A stretch of 7,313 bases of DNA from Leptospiraceae bacterium (GCA_016788945.1 JAEUSA010000337.1:1-7313), one strand, 5' to 3'; shown: positions 1 to 7,021, counted from the stretch's first letter. Numbers and translations: made by a program. Notes: generated from the sequence alone by a model not told the origin.

Positions 1-717
1 TGCCGAGCGCAGTTTGACTCTGTCGTCGGCGACATGTTTTTCGCTGACGCGCAAAATTCCGAAGCGCGCGAGCAGGCAGCGCAGAGCGAGAGCGTTCGCA
101 TTACGAATCTGCGTGGGCTTCGGCTTTTTGTGCACCGGCACAATTTCATTGCCTGTGGTAATGATCGTCACACGCGGTAGTTTATGCACCAGCGGGCGGT
201 GCACGCCGAGCGAAGCGAGCAGAGTCACGGCCATCGGGTCTATGAAGTGACCGGCAACGGGCAATTTGTCTCCACGACCAAGATCTTCACCCTGCCGCGA
301 AATATTGTGCCAAGACTTTACGTCTGCGGCGGCAAAAGCAACTCTCTCGCTGTCTGTTTCGCGCGCATCTTCGCGGCGAATTACGGCATTGTAGGGTGCG
401 GGCACTGCAGCACCCGTCATGATCTTCACACTCCCCTCTCCATTCACGGCGACCGCTTCGGACTTTCGGCGCGGCGATGCAAGTGCATCTCCCGCATAAA
501 TTGTGCCCAAAACCGGATACTCTTTTTGCGCGGTGAATTTCTCGGCGACAATCGCATACCCATCCATCGCTGAACGATTGAACGGGGGATAATCACGATC
601 GGCCATCACGTTTTCCGCCAGAACACGACCAAAAGATTTTTCGAGCGCAATTTTTTCTGTTCCGAAGCTGCGTGCTTCGGCGAGAATCAGGGTTTGTGCT
701 TCGCTGACGCTCAGCAC
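1..717 (-). CDS. moeA: Molybdopterin molybdenumtransferase MoeA, N-terminal 239 codons (3' end outside window)
   Basis: MoeA inserts molybdate into adenylylated molybdopterin, the last common step of molybdenum cofactor synthesis, in the cytoplasm. The visible part shows the family hallmarks in order: S-A-M-D-G-Y-A at residues 49-55 (its Asp matches the functionally important Asp of E. coli MoeA), K-I-M-T-G-A at 98-103, R-Q-G-E-D at 141-145, and T-T-G-N-E at 187-191, which opens the MogA-like domain. The frame is open to the left edge, so about 40% of a normal ~400-residue protein is missing. I chose the GTG at 717: a GGGCGAGG stretch (724-731) lies 6 nt upstream, and the protein then begins L-S-V-S-E-A like its homologues. 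An in-frame GTG at 744 would overlap the upstream gene by 11 nt but lacks a ribosome site. It is the fourth gene of the minus-strand unit, 16 nt after the MoaC-MogA fusion, consistent with co-expression of cofactor enzymes with the molybdoenzyme. Confidence 0.95.
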   Translation of the reverse strand, partial: MLSVSEAQTLILAEARSFGTEKIALEKSFGRVLAENVMADRDYPPFNRSAMDGYAIVAEKFTAQKEYPVLGTIYAGDALASPRRKSEAVAVNGEGSVKIMTGAAVPAPYNAVIRREDARETDSERVAFAAADVKSWHNISRQGEDLGRGDKLPVAGHFIDPMAVTLLASLGVHRPLVHKLPRVTIITTGNEIVPVHKKPKPTQIRNANALALRCLLARFGILRVSEKHVADDRVKLRSA

Positions 718-733
718 GGTACGCCTCGCCCGG

Positions 734-1651
734 TCAATGTCCACCGCCGCGCAGCATTTTATTCGCATGGAAGATCGCCGGCAAAACCGCGTCGAGGCTC
801 TCCCGTGCGCCGGCAGAGCTGCCGGGCAGGCACACGACAAGCGTTTTGCCGATCGACCCCGCGAGCGAACGCGAGAACATCGCGAGCGGCGTGCGTTCAT
901 TGCCATACTGGCGCATTTTTTCAGCGATTCCGTCGGCGATTTTTTCGAGCAAAGGCGAGACGGCTTCGACAACCTGATCGCGTGGGCTGAGCCCTGTACC
1001 GCCGGTAGTAAAGACAAAGTCGATACCCTCGGCCGCCCACTGCCTGATATGCTGCTGAATCGCTGCAATGTCGTCGGGAATAATTTTGTAATCGGCAATT
1101 TTGACTTCGTGCTTTTCGAGCTCCACCTGAATAATTTTACCCGACGAGTCTTCACGTTTCCCCTGCGCTGCAGAATCAGAACAGACGAGAATGGTTGCGG
1201 TATGGCCTTTGCCGGTGAGTTTCTGACGGTCAGATTTGCCACCGGTTTTTTCGAGCAGTTTCACCGCCGTAATCTCGAGCGCAGTATCGACCGGTTTCAA
1301 CAGATCAAAGACGGTCAGCGCCGTAACGGTCGCGGCGGTCACGGCTTCGATTTCGATGCCGGTTTTATAGATCGTCTGAGCAAACACGCGCACGATGACC
1401 TTGCCCTGCTCTGCCTCTTTCGCGGTATCGAAGCTGATGTCGACATGTTCGATCGGTACCGGGTGGCAGTGCGGAATCAGCGAGGGCGTTGCTTTTGCGC
1501 CTAAAAGCCCCGCCGCACGCGCGACATCAAACAGGTTACCTTTCGGCAGTTGATTCTTCTCTATGAGATCAATAGTCGCCGCCGAGCACAACACAGTGGC
1601 CGAGGCTGTCGCGGTACGCAATGACGGGTTCTTACGCGTGATGTCGTTCAT
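734..1651 (-). CDS. moaCB: Bifunctional molybdenum cofactor protein: MoaC domain fused to MogA/MoaB domain
   Basis: This 305-residue protein joins two cofactor enzymes. Residues ~1-145 are MoaC (cyclic pyranopterin monophosphate synthase, acting with MoaA on GTP). They carry P-K-G-N (36-39), H-C-H-P (61-64), K-T-G-I-E-I-E-A (96-103), V-F-D-L-L-K (114-119) and the closing G-G-K-S (137-140). The Lys, Cys/His, Asp and Lys positions expected for MoaC catalysis are all present. Residues ~149-305 are MogA/MoaB (adenylylates molybdopterin before MoeA), with T-T-G-G-T-G-L-S-P-R-D (215-225) and L-P-G-S (275-278). The end, M-L-R-G-G-G-H, is typical of known MoaC-MogA fusions. The frame is open to a TTG at 1666 and also has a GTG at 1660. 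I prefer the ATG at 1651 because M-N-D-I-T...S-L-R matches the usual MoaC start. No start has a strong ribosome site. It begins 47 nt after the nitrate reductase stop and ends 16 nt before moeA. Confidence 0.93.
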   Translation of the reverse strand: MNDITRKNPSLRTATASATVLCSAATIDLIEKNQLPKGNLFDVARAAGLLGAKATPSLIPHCHPVPIEHVDISFDTAKEAEQGKVIVRVFAQTIYKTGIEIEAVTAATVTALTVFDLLKPVDTALEITAVKLLEKTGGKSDRQKLTGKGHTATILVCSDSAAQGKREDSSGKIIQVELEKHEVKIADYKIIPDDIAAIQQHIRQWAAEGIDFVFTTGGTGLSPRDQVVEAVSPLLEKIADGIAEKMRQYGNERTPLAMFSRSLAGSIGKTLVVCLPGSSAGARESLDAVLPAIFHANKMLRGGGH

Positions 1652-1698
1652 GGGCGCCACATACAAATCGTATCAAAGTCAGTGCGCAAAGTATTATC

Positions 1699-3900
1699 CT
1701 AACCGCTCGCTTTCTCTACCCTTACCGCAGCCTGCTTGTAGTTGGGTTCGCGCGAATAGGGATCAAAAGCATTGAGCGTCAGGTTATTGGCGTTTGTCCT
1801 GAACCAGTGAAACGGAATAAAAACCTGCCCGAAGCCGATGATGCCGGTAATGCGCAGCGCAATCTTTTCTATGGTACCGCGCCGCGACACGACGCGCACG
1901 TATTCTCCCTGACGCAGGCCAAGACGCTCTGCATCGGCGGGATTCATTTCTACCCATGCCTCGGGCGAAAGCTTCTGCAAAATCTCCACATTCGCTGTCT
2001 TCGTCATCGTATGCCAATGCTCGACGGTACGTCCGGTATTGAGCACAAAAGGATATTGTTCGTCAGGCAATTCGGGCATCTCTTTATTGATCACCGGAAA
2101 AAATTTTGCTTTCTGATCGTCGTGCTGGTAGACGCCATCGCCGTATAAACGGCGGGTTTGCTCCGGCGCGGATTTTCCTTCCGCAGGAAACGGCCACTGT
2201 ATACCGCCGTACTGATCCAACAGCTCGTACGAGATACCTGAATAGTCGCACAGCCGGCCCTTCGATACCTGCCTCCATTCGCCGAACGCATCGGCGACAT
2301 TGCGCCAGCCGGGATAAATCTTCTCCACGACACCCAATTTGCGCGCAAGCTCGAGAAAAATATCAAAATCGGCCATGGCTTCACCGGGGGCATTCACGGC
2401 CTTGTTCGCTTTACTCACCCGCCTTTCTGAATTGGTGTATGTTCCTTCTTTTTCACCCCAAATTGCCGCGGGCAAAACCAGATCGGCAAGCTCGGTCGTC
2501 GGCGTCGGGTGAAAGCCGTCCTGCACCACTAAAAATTCCAGTCGTGACAGCGCATCGCGTAAGAATTTCTGATTGGGAAACGACACTATTGGGTTTGTGG
2601 CGATAATCCACAGCGCCTTGATTTCCCCCTGCACCACGGCCTCGATGATATCGGGATATGCATAACCTCGCTTATCGGGAATTTCCGTGATATCGACATT
2701 CCACAACCGCGCGACGTCTTCACGGTCTTTGAGGCTTTCGAACTTGCGATAACCGGGCAGCGAAGCTGTGCACGAAGTTTCGCGCGTCCCCATCGCATTA
2801 CATTGCCCGGTAATCGAAAAAGGCGAAGCGCCCGGCCTGCCGATATTTTTCGTCATCAGGCAGAGGTTATTGATCGCGTTCACCGTCTCGGTGCCCTGGT
2901 CTGAGTGATTCACCCCCATCGACCAGCCGACGAACAGTGCGTTAGCCTGCGCGATCACCGCGGCAGTCTTGAGAATTGCCTGCACCGGAAGCCCGGTTAC
3001 TGCGGCCGTGTGTTCCGGGGTAAATGCCGCGAGCGATTTGACGAGCGCGTCAAAACCTGTGGTGTGCGTCTCAATGTATGCCTTATCATGGCTGCCGTTG
3101 CGCACCAACAAATGCATAATACCGTTGAGTAGAGCGACATCGCTTCTCGGCTTCAACGGCAGAAACGTATCGGCCATCTGCGCCGTTTTGGTGGCGCGCG
3201 GATCGGCAACGATCAGGTGTTTGTTCGGGTTTTCATTCGCAGCGAGCCAGCAGGTCAGAATCGGATGGTTATCGGCGATATTTGCACCGATGAGCAGAAT
3301 ACAGTCCGCGAGGGCCATGTCTTCGTACGCGCCGGGAGGCCCGTCCGATCCGAATGATCGCTTGTAACCCGCCACGGCCGAAGCCATGCACAGCGTGGTA
3401 TTGCCATCGTAGTTGCGCGTATTAAAGCCTAACTGCACCAGTTTACCTAATGCATAGAACTCTTCAGTCACCAACTGCCCGGTGCTGAGAACACCCAACG
3501 CATTGTTACCGTACTTTTGCTGCACCTGTCTGAACTGTTGCACCATCACATTCAGCGCTTCGTTCCACGAAACGCGCTTTTTTCGCAACAAAGGATATTT
3601 CGCTCGGTTTTCGGCGTTCAAGAAATGGTGCTCGGCAAGTCCCTTGGGGCAGAGTTTACCGTAATTGACGGGATGCCCGGGGTCGCCTTTGACACTGACG
3701 GCCTTGCCATCCCTGACACCAATAAACATGCCACAGCCGACCGAACAATAACCGCAGGTCGTGCGCACCCATTTTTCTGCGGCTTTTTCTTTGGCGATGA
3801 TACCCCATTCTTCGGTGTTGGCGTAGGCATACTTTTCCGCCGCATGGTCGAGACCGATGACTGCGGGTAATCTATGGAATAGGGATTTATTTTTTTCCAC
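1699..3900 (-). CDS. nasA: Molybdopterin nitrate reductase, catalytic subunit (assimilatory NasA/NarB/NasC type)
   Basis: This 733-residue enzyme reduces nitrate to nitrite at a bis-MGD molybdenum centre. The N-terminal [4Fe-4S] ligands are C49, C52, C56 and C84 (C-G-Y-C-S-V-G-C ... L-C-P-K-G), followed by the conserved Lys86. The likely Mo-ligand cysteine is C171 in N-T-T-L-C-M-A-S. S-I-T-G-Q-C-N-A-M-G-T-R-E and the final dinucleotide-binding domain (~616-733, V-L-N-T-G-R-T-V-E-H-W-H) complete the fold. There is no twin-arginine signal, so it is cytoplasmic. The extra C-terminal Fe-S domain of Klebsiella NasA is absent, as in cyanobacterial NarB. About 48 residues precede the first cysteine, more than in NarB. 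The start is GTG, with GGGAGGA (3908-3914) 7 nt upstream inside the preceding gene, which it overlaps by 14 nt. The neighbours (membrane Fe-S partner, NarK, NirA-type reductase, cofactor genes) make nitrate the most likely substrate. Another DMSO-reductase-family substrate is possible but unlikely. Confidence 0.93.
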   Translation of the reverse strand: MEKNKSLFHRLPAVIGLDHAAEKYAYANTEEWGIIAKEKAAEKWVRTTCGYCSVGCGMFIGVRDGKAVSVKGDPGHPVNYGKLCPKGLAEHHFLNAENRAKYPLLRKKRVSWNEALNVMVQQFRQVQQKYGNNALGVLSTGQLVTEEFYALGKLVQLGFNTRNYDGNTTLCMASAVAGYKRSFGSDGPPGAYEDMALADCILLIGANIADNHPILTCWLAANENPNKHLIVADPRATKTAQMADTFLPLKPRSDVALLNGIMHLLVRNGSHDKAYIETHTTGFDALVKSLAAFTPEHTAAVTGLPVQAILKTAAVIAQANALFVGWSMGVNHSDQGTETVNAINNLCLMTKNIGRPGASPFSITGQCNAMGTRETSCTASLPGYRKFESLKDREDVARLWNVDITEIPDKRGYAYPDIIEAVVQGEIKALWIIATNPIVSFPNQKFLRDALSRLEFLVVQDGFHPTPTTELADLVLPAAIWGEKEGTYTNSERRVSKANKAVNAPGEAMADFDIFLELARKLGVVEKIYPGWRNVADAFGEWRQVSKGRLCDYSGISYELLDQYGGIQWPFPAEGKSAPEQTRRLYGDGVYQHDDQKAKFFPVINKEMPELPDEQYPFVLNTGRTVEHWHTMTKTANVEILQKLSPEAWVEMNPADAERLGLRQGEYVRVVSRRGTIEKIALRITGIIGFGQVFIPFHWFRTNANNLTLNAFDPYSREPNYKQAAVRVEKASG

Positions 3901-5596
3901 TGAAGAATCCTCCCGCCATGTTCTTTGGCACCACCGTCACGAAGAACAGGTAACGGCCGGCAAATTCGGAGAATGCCAGCATCACCAGTGCGAATCCGCC
4001 GAAAACCAGTTGTACAGATGGGGGCAGCATATTACCAAGCCTCACCAAAACCAGCGGTAGCAGAATCGCTGCGGCAAAAAGCGTGATCAATCGCGCATAG
4101 AACAGCCGACGAAAATTGATCGTGAGTAGCCTTGCCGTCCCCTTGAGTTCATGCTCTGTCGATGACCCGAGGTGCAGAAAATTACGCGCCAGAATTGTCA
4201 TCTGCACACCACCCGCAATCAGGGTAAAAAAATAAAGAGGCGAGGAAGCAACGCCAGCCAATTGCAGAAGCAAAGCGACGACGGTAGGCCCGAGAGTAAA
4301 CGCCGTGGCGAGAAAACGGTATACCGTTGCTGGCGTATACCATGCCGGCCGGGCAGGCACCATATAAATGAAGGCGCTCGAAAGTATGGCGATGATTCCA
4401 GACAGGGCAACAACACCGCCGAGCATCAGTCGCAGAGGCGCTGTAACGCGTAATAACGCGTAGGCGTCCGCGACAAAGAGTCCCGCATAGGCACCGGCAG
4501 CAAGCGAGAACGAGGAGAACAACAAAATCTCGCGGGAGAGCCAGGAGCTTTTGAGATTTCTGAGCGCCTTCCACGCCATAATCGGTCGCCCCAAATGTAG
4601 CACCGCAGTTCCGAGCGAAAGCGCGGCAGCGGCGAACATGCCCACCGCCATTGGCATCAATGCCGTCTTCGGCACAGTAAAAAAAGCGAGAGTCTGCGCC
4701 AGAAAGTCGGTCAACCATAACGCAATAAATCCACCCACCGAAAGTTGAGTCAGGCAAAGGAAAAACACGAGCGACGCGTGTGCATGTTCGGGTTGCACAT
4801 TATAGGCAGAAACTGCCATACCGTTCTCGCGTACATCTGCGGGCAGAGTGATGCGCGTGGTCGAGATTGTCTGCGCCGCATCGGGCATGCCGGGCGCATC
4901 GGCGAGGTGGTGTTCTTTTCGCCATTCTTCTTTATCGATGATTTCGATCGAGATGGCTCCCTCAGGGCAGGCCTCGGCACAGGCCGGAGTCCGACGGCTG
5001 TCCGCGCCAGCGGCCCGCTGGGTCGTCGGGTCGGCGTGCCCTTCAGCGAGGCGGCGCGAGCACATATCACATTTTGTGACGACATGCCTCTCGCTGTTAT
5101 ACTGCGGTACGCCATAAGGGCAATTCCAAACGCAATACTGGCAACCGATGCAGCTATCGGCGTTGTGCAAAACAAGCCCGGTCTTTTCATCTTTGCTGTA
5201 CGCTTTGGTCGGGCAACCCGACATACAACTGGGTTCAAGACAGTGGTTGCATCCCATAGAAAGGTAGAGGCGTTTGGTCTCAGGATACACTCCTGCTTCA
5301 ATTTCACCCACGCGCCGCCAGGTGACATCCGCAGGATTATTGTTCTGCTCATTGCAGGCGACCACGCAACACTCGCAGCCGATACATTTGGTGGCATCGA
5401 AATGGAAACGGTATTGCTCGCCCTCTGCCAATGGCCGATCGGGTATTAACTTCGTTTTAAGAAAATTCTTCGCCGCATGCGCTGGTGACACCGCGGGAAT
5501 CTGATAATCGGGTGCCGGCGGTAGATAATAGCCTGAAAGATCGATGCGTTCGGTCAACGGCAGTTTGACGAGATCGATAAGAGATTGCTCTGCCAT
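3887..5596 (-). CDS. Fused DmsB-like four-[4Fe-4S] ferredoxin and DmsC-like membrane anchor, electron donor to nitrate reductase
   Basis: The 569-residue protein combines the electron-transfer and membrane subunits of a DMSO-reductase-type complex. Residues ~62-215 hold four cysteine groups: C71/74/77/81, C116/119/124/128, C149/152/155/159 and C176/179/206/210, which is enough for four [4Fe-4S] clusters. C76 is an extra cysteine. Residues ~275-558 contain about eight hydrophobic segments, with the DmsC-like motifs L-H-L-G-R-P (333-338) and S-S-W-L-S-R-E (350-356). By family knowledge, DmsC anchors oxidise quinol and lack haem. I infer that this protein passes quinol electrons to the nitrate reductase encoded just downstream (14-nt overlap). 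No signal peptide is visible, so the Fe-S part should face the cytoplasm. The ATG at 5596 has no clear ribosome site. A roughly 16-residue insertion lies between the last two cysteine pairs. It is the first gene of the minus-strand unit. Donor role and partner are inferred from context. Confidence 0.88.
   Translation of the reverse strand: MAEQSLIDLVKLPLTERIDLSGYYLPPAPDYQIPAVSPAHAAKNFLKTKLIPDRPLAEGEQYRFHFDATKCIGCECCVVACNEQNNNPADVTWRRVGEIEAGVYPETKRLYLSMGCNHCLEPSCMSGCPTKAYSKDEKTGLVLHNADSCIGCQYCVWNCPYGVPQYNSERHVVTKCDMCSRRLAEGHADPTTQRAAGADSRRTPACAEACPEGAISIEIIDKEEWRKEHHLADAPGMPDAAQTISTTRITLPADVRENGMAVSAYNVQPEHAHASLVFFLCLTQLSVGGFIALWLTDFLAQTLAFFTVPKTALMPMAVGMFAAAALSLGTAVLHLGRPIMAWKALRNLKSSWLSREILLFSSFSLAAGAYAGLFVADAYALLRVTAPLRLMLGGVVALSGIIAILSSAFIYMVPARPAWYTPATVYRFLATAFTLGPTVVALLLQLAGVASSPLYFFTLIAGGVQMTILARNFLHLGSSTEHELKGTARLLTINFRRLFYARLITLFAAAILLPLVLVRLGNMLPPSVQLVFGGFALVMLAFSEFAGRYLFFVTVVPKNMAGGFFSGKK
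3908..3914 (-). promoter_or_regulatory. Ribosome binding site for the nitrate reductase
   Basis: The minus strand reads GGGAGGA, a near-perfect Shine-Dalgarno sequence, 7 nt before the GTG at 3900-3898. It lies inside the last codons of the upstream Fe-S/anchor gene, whose TAA is at 3889-3887. It decides the GTG start and suggests coupled translation of the two partner proteins. Confidence 0.8.
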
Positions 5597-5622
5597 ATTG
5601 ATTTGAAAGCAAAACGCATGCC

Positions 5623-5686
5623 AGCTTTTTCACGAAGCTTTTTTCGCCGTGACGGCCAATACTTTGCCGCTGCGCTGCTGCCGCAA
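5623..5686 (-). promoter_or_regulatory. Leader of the minus-strand unit with three possible small hairpins
   Basis: In the presumed untranslated leader before the Fe-S/anchor gene, the minus-strand RNA can form three consecutive stems. The first is TTGCGGC / GCGGCAA (5686-5664, one mismatch, 9-nt loop). The second is GCCG-TCA-CGGC (5656-5646). The third is AGCTT / AAGCT with a 7-nt loop (5639-5623). None is followed by a U-tract on this strand, so no terminator is evident. I do not recognise a known riboswitch. A role in attenuation or translation control is only a possibility; each stem is short enough to occur by chance. Confidence 0.25.
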
Positions 5687-5729
5687 TACCCAGCGACCTA
5701 TTCTGAAACGGAATACAGATAAAAAAATT

Positions 5730-5738
5730 ATTGTAGCA
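5730..5738 (-). promoter_or_regulatory. Possible extended -10 promoter of the minus-strand nitrate reductase unit
   Basis: The minus strand reads TGCTACAAT, matching an extended -10 (TG-N-TATAAT) with one change in the hexamer. A TTGACT that could serve as a -35 lies within the palindrome (5761-5756), but the 20-nt spacer is longer than ideal. If used, transcription would start near 5723, leaving a leader of about 125 nt, and the palindrome would sit over the -35 region. This is a sequence match only. Confidence 0.3.
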
Positions 5739-5746
5739 CCCGAAAA

Positions 5747-5762
5747 CTTGACTTAAGTCAAG
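5747..5762. promoter_or_regulatory. Perfect 16-bp palindrome, probable Crp/Fnr-superfamily operator
   Basis: CTTGACTTAAGTCAAG is an exact inverted repeat with no spacer. It fits the TTG-N8-CAA layout recognised by Crp/Fnr-superfamily regulators such as FNR, FixK, DNR or NnrR (TTGAC-N4-GTCAA). It lies between the divergent units, 42 nt before the transporter start and 150 nt before the Fe-S/anchor start. An activator centred about 42 nt upstream of a transcription start would place the narK start near 5796; no good -10 is visible on the plus strand. The regulator and its signal (nitrate, nitrite/NO, oxygen or nitrogen status) are not shown by the sequence. Confidence 0.6.
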
Positions 5763-5804
5763 AAAAACAGGGCTTTTTGGATCACTTTTTGCTTCGCGCT
5801 TTTT

Positions 5805-7007
5805 ATGAAAAAATTCAAAGAATTTATCCAAGTGGGGAGCTTCAGAACCCTCCTCAGCGCGTTTCTTTATTTCGACATCAGCTTCATGGTTTGGGTGATG
5901 CTCGGAGCACTCGGTGCGATTATTGCCGACCAGTTTAAACTGACTCCGGCAGAAAAGGGACTTATGGTCTCTATTCCATTATTGGGCGGCACTCTACTGC
6001 GCATTCCGATGGGAATCTTGTCCGACAAGTACGGCTCGCGCAGAGTGGCTATGGCCGGGCAGCTGGTAACCCTTGTTCCGCTTGTTTGGGGTTGGCTGGG
6101 TGCTGACTCGATGACAGAGATCTACGGTCTGGGTATACTTTTAGGTGTAGCCGGCGCAAGTTTTGCAGTCGCGCTTCCGCTTGCCAGCCGCTGGTATCCT
6201 CCGCAATACCAAGGTCTCGTGATGGGCATTGCCGGTGCAGGCAACAGTGGCACGGTCATTGCGACGTTTTTCGCCCCACGCCTCGCCAAACTCTATGGCT
6301 GGCATGGGGTTTTCGGCATCGCTCTTATTCCGATGCTTTTGATGTCGATAGCATTCTTCTTTTTGGCAAAGGATGCCCCGCTCAAAAGTGCACCCAAGAC
6401 TCTCGTGCAGTACCTTGCGCCGATAAAATCGCGCGATGCTCTATTATTTTCTCTCTTTTATAGCATCACATTCGGTGGTTTTGTCGGGCTCGCCAGTTTT
6501 CTGCCGATCTTTTTTACCGACCAGTTTAAGTTAGATAAAATCACTGCGGGTAATTGTACTGCGGCATGCGTGATGGCGGGAAGTTTCGTGCGACCAATCG
6601 GCGGTTACCTTGCCGATCGTTTTGGCGGCGTGACCGTGCTAACGGGCATTTACGTCGTCATCGGTACACTTGCGCTCGGCATATCGCTGATGCCGGGTCT
6701 CGAATTTACCCTTGCGCTTTTTATCGTCATGATGCTGGCGCTGGGCACCGGAAACGGCTCGGTCTTTCAGCTCGTCCCTTTGCGCTTCAAAAGCGAAGTC
6801 GGAGTCATCACGGGATTTGTCGGCGCGTTCGGCGGTTTAGGTGGCTTCTTGCTACCGAACCTTTTGGGATCACTCAAGGGCATGACGCAAAGTTACGCCA
6901 CGGGATTCGTCGTGTTTGCCTCTCTTGCGCTGACAGCCGGCATGCTGCTCTTTTGGGTCAATGTTCTTGTGTGGCGCAATGACGAATGGCAAGAGGCCGA
7001 AGCATAA
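5805..7007 (+). CDS. narK: Nitrate/nitrite transporter, NarK/NasA/NRT2 family (MFS)
   Basis: This 400-residue inner-membrane protein is a major facilitator of the nitrate/nitrite porter family, importing nitrate for the reductase encoded divergently. Both nitrate-signature motifs are present: G-A-G-N-S-G at 144-149, and G-T-G-N-G-S-V-F-Q-L-V-P at 314-325. Two arginines sit where the substrate-binding pair of E. coli NarK lies: R66 (L-L-R-I-P-M-G, second helix) and R263 (F-V-R-P-I-G-G-Y, eighth helix). The MFS loop motif appears as L-S-D-K-Y-G-S-R-R (72-80), with its second-half copy L-A-D-R-F-G-G (269-275). The length matches single-domain transporters. The chosen ATG has no ribosome site within the AT-rich stretch before it; the next ATG (residue 28) would cut into the first helix. 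It is followed after 14 nt by the nitrite reductase, so the pair is probably co-transcribed. Direction and coupling ion cannot be read from the sequence. Confidence 0.95.
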   Translation: MKKFKEFIQVGSFRTLLSAFLYFDISFMVWVMLGALGAIIADQFKLTPAEKGLMVSIPLLGGTLLRIPMGILSDKYGSRRVAMAGQLVTLVPLVWGWLGADSMTEIYGLGILLGVAGASFAVALPLASRWYPPQYQGLVMGIAGAGNSGTVIATFFAPRLAKLYGWHGVFGIALIPMLLMSIAFFFLAKDAPLKSAPKTLVQYLAPIKSRDALLFSLFYSITFGGFVGLASFLPIFFTDQFKLDKITAGNCTAACVMAGSFVRPIGGYLADRFGGVTVLTGIYVVIGTLALGISLMPGLEFTLALFIVMMLALGTGNGSVFQLVPLRFKSEVGVITGFVGAFGGLGGFLLPNLLGSLKGMTQSYATGFVVFASLALTAGMLLFWVNVLVWRNDEWQEAEA

Positions 7008-7021
7008 CAGCCGGGGCAAGG

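Noticed and set aside
737..1504. 255-codon open frame on the plus strand, antisense to the MoaC-MogA fusion
   Set aside because: The opposite strand encodes clear conserved domains over the same bases. The plus-strand translation is rich in Arg/Phe/Asp and resembles no known family, as expected of a shadow frame.
3757..3900. Tat signal peptide on the nitrate reductase, which would make it periplasmic
   Set aside because: There is no twin-arginine motif and no hydrophobic segment in the first 48 residues.
4745..5449. 234-codon plus-strand and 215-codon second minus-strand frames over the Fe-S region
   Set aside because: Both overlap the cysteine-motif region of the fused ferredoxin/anchor in other frames and show no recognisable domain.
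5623..5644. Possible intrinsic terminator on the plus strand (AGCTT / AAGCT stem followed by T6)
   Set aside because: The stem is only five base pairs and AT-rich, and no plus-strand gene lies upstream to be terminated.
5748..5776. Sigma-70 promoter for narK using TTGACT of the palindrome as -35
   Set aside because: At a 17-nt spacer the plus strand reads GGCTTT, which is not a -10; no acceptable -10 was found before the start codon.
5597..5804. Moco riboswitch in the divergent region
   Set aside because: The known Moco RNA motif is larger and more complex. The short stems here do not reproduce it by eye.
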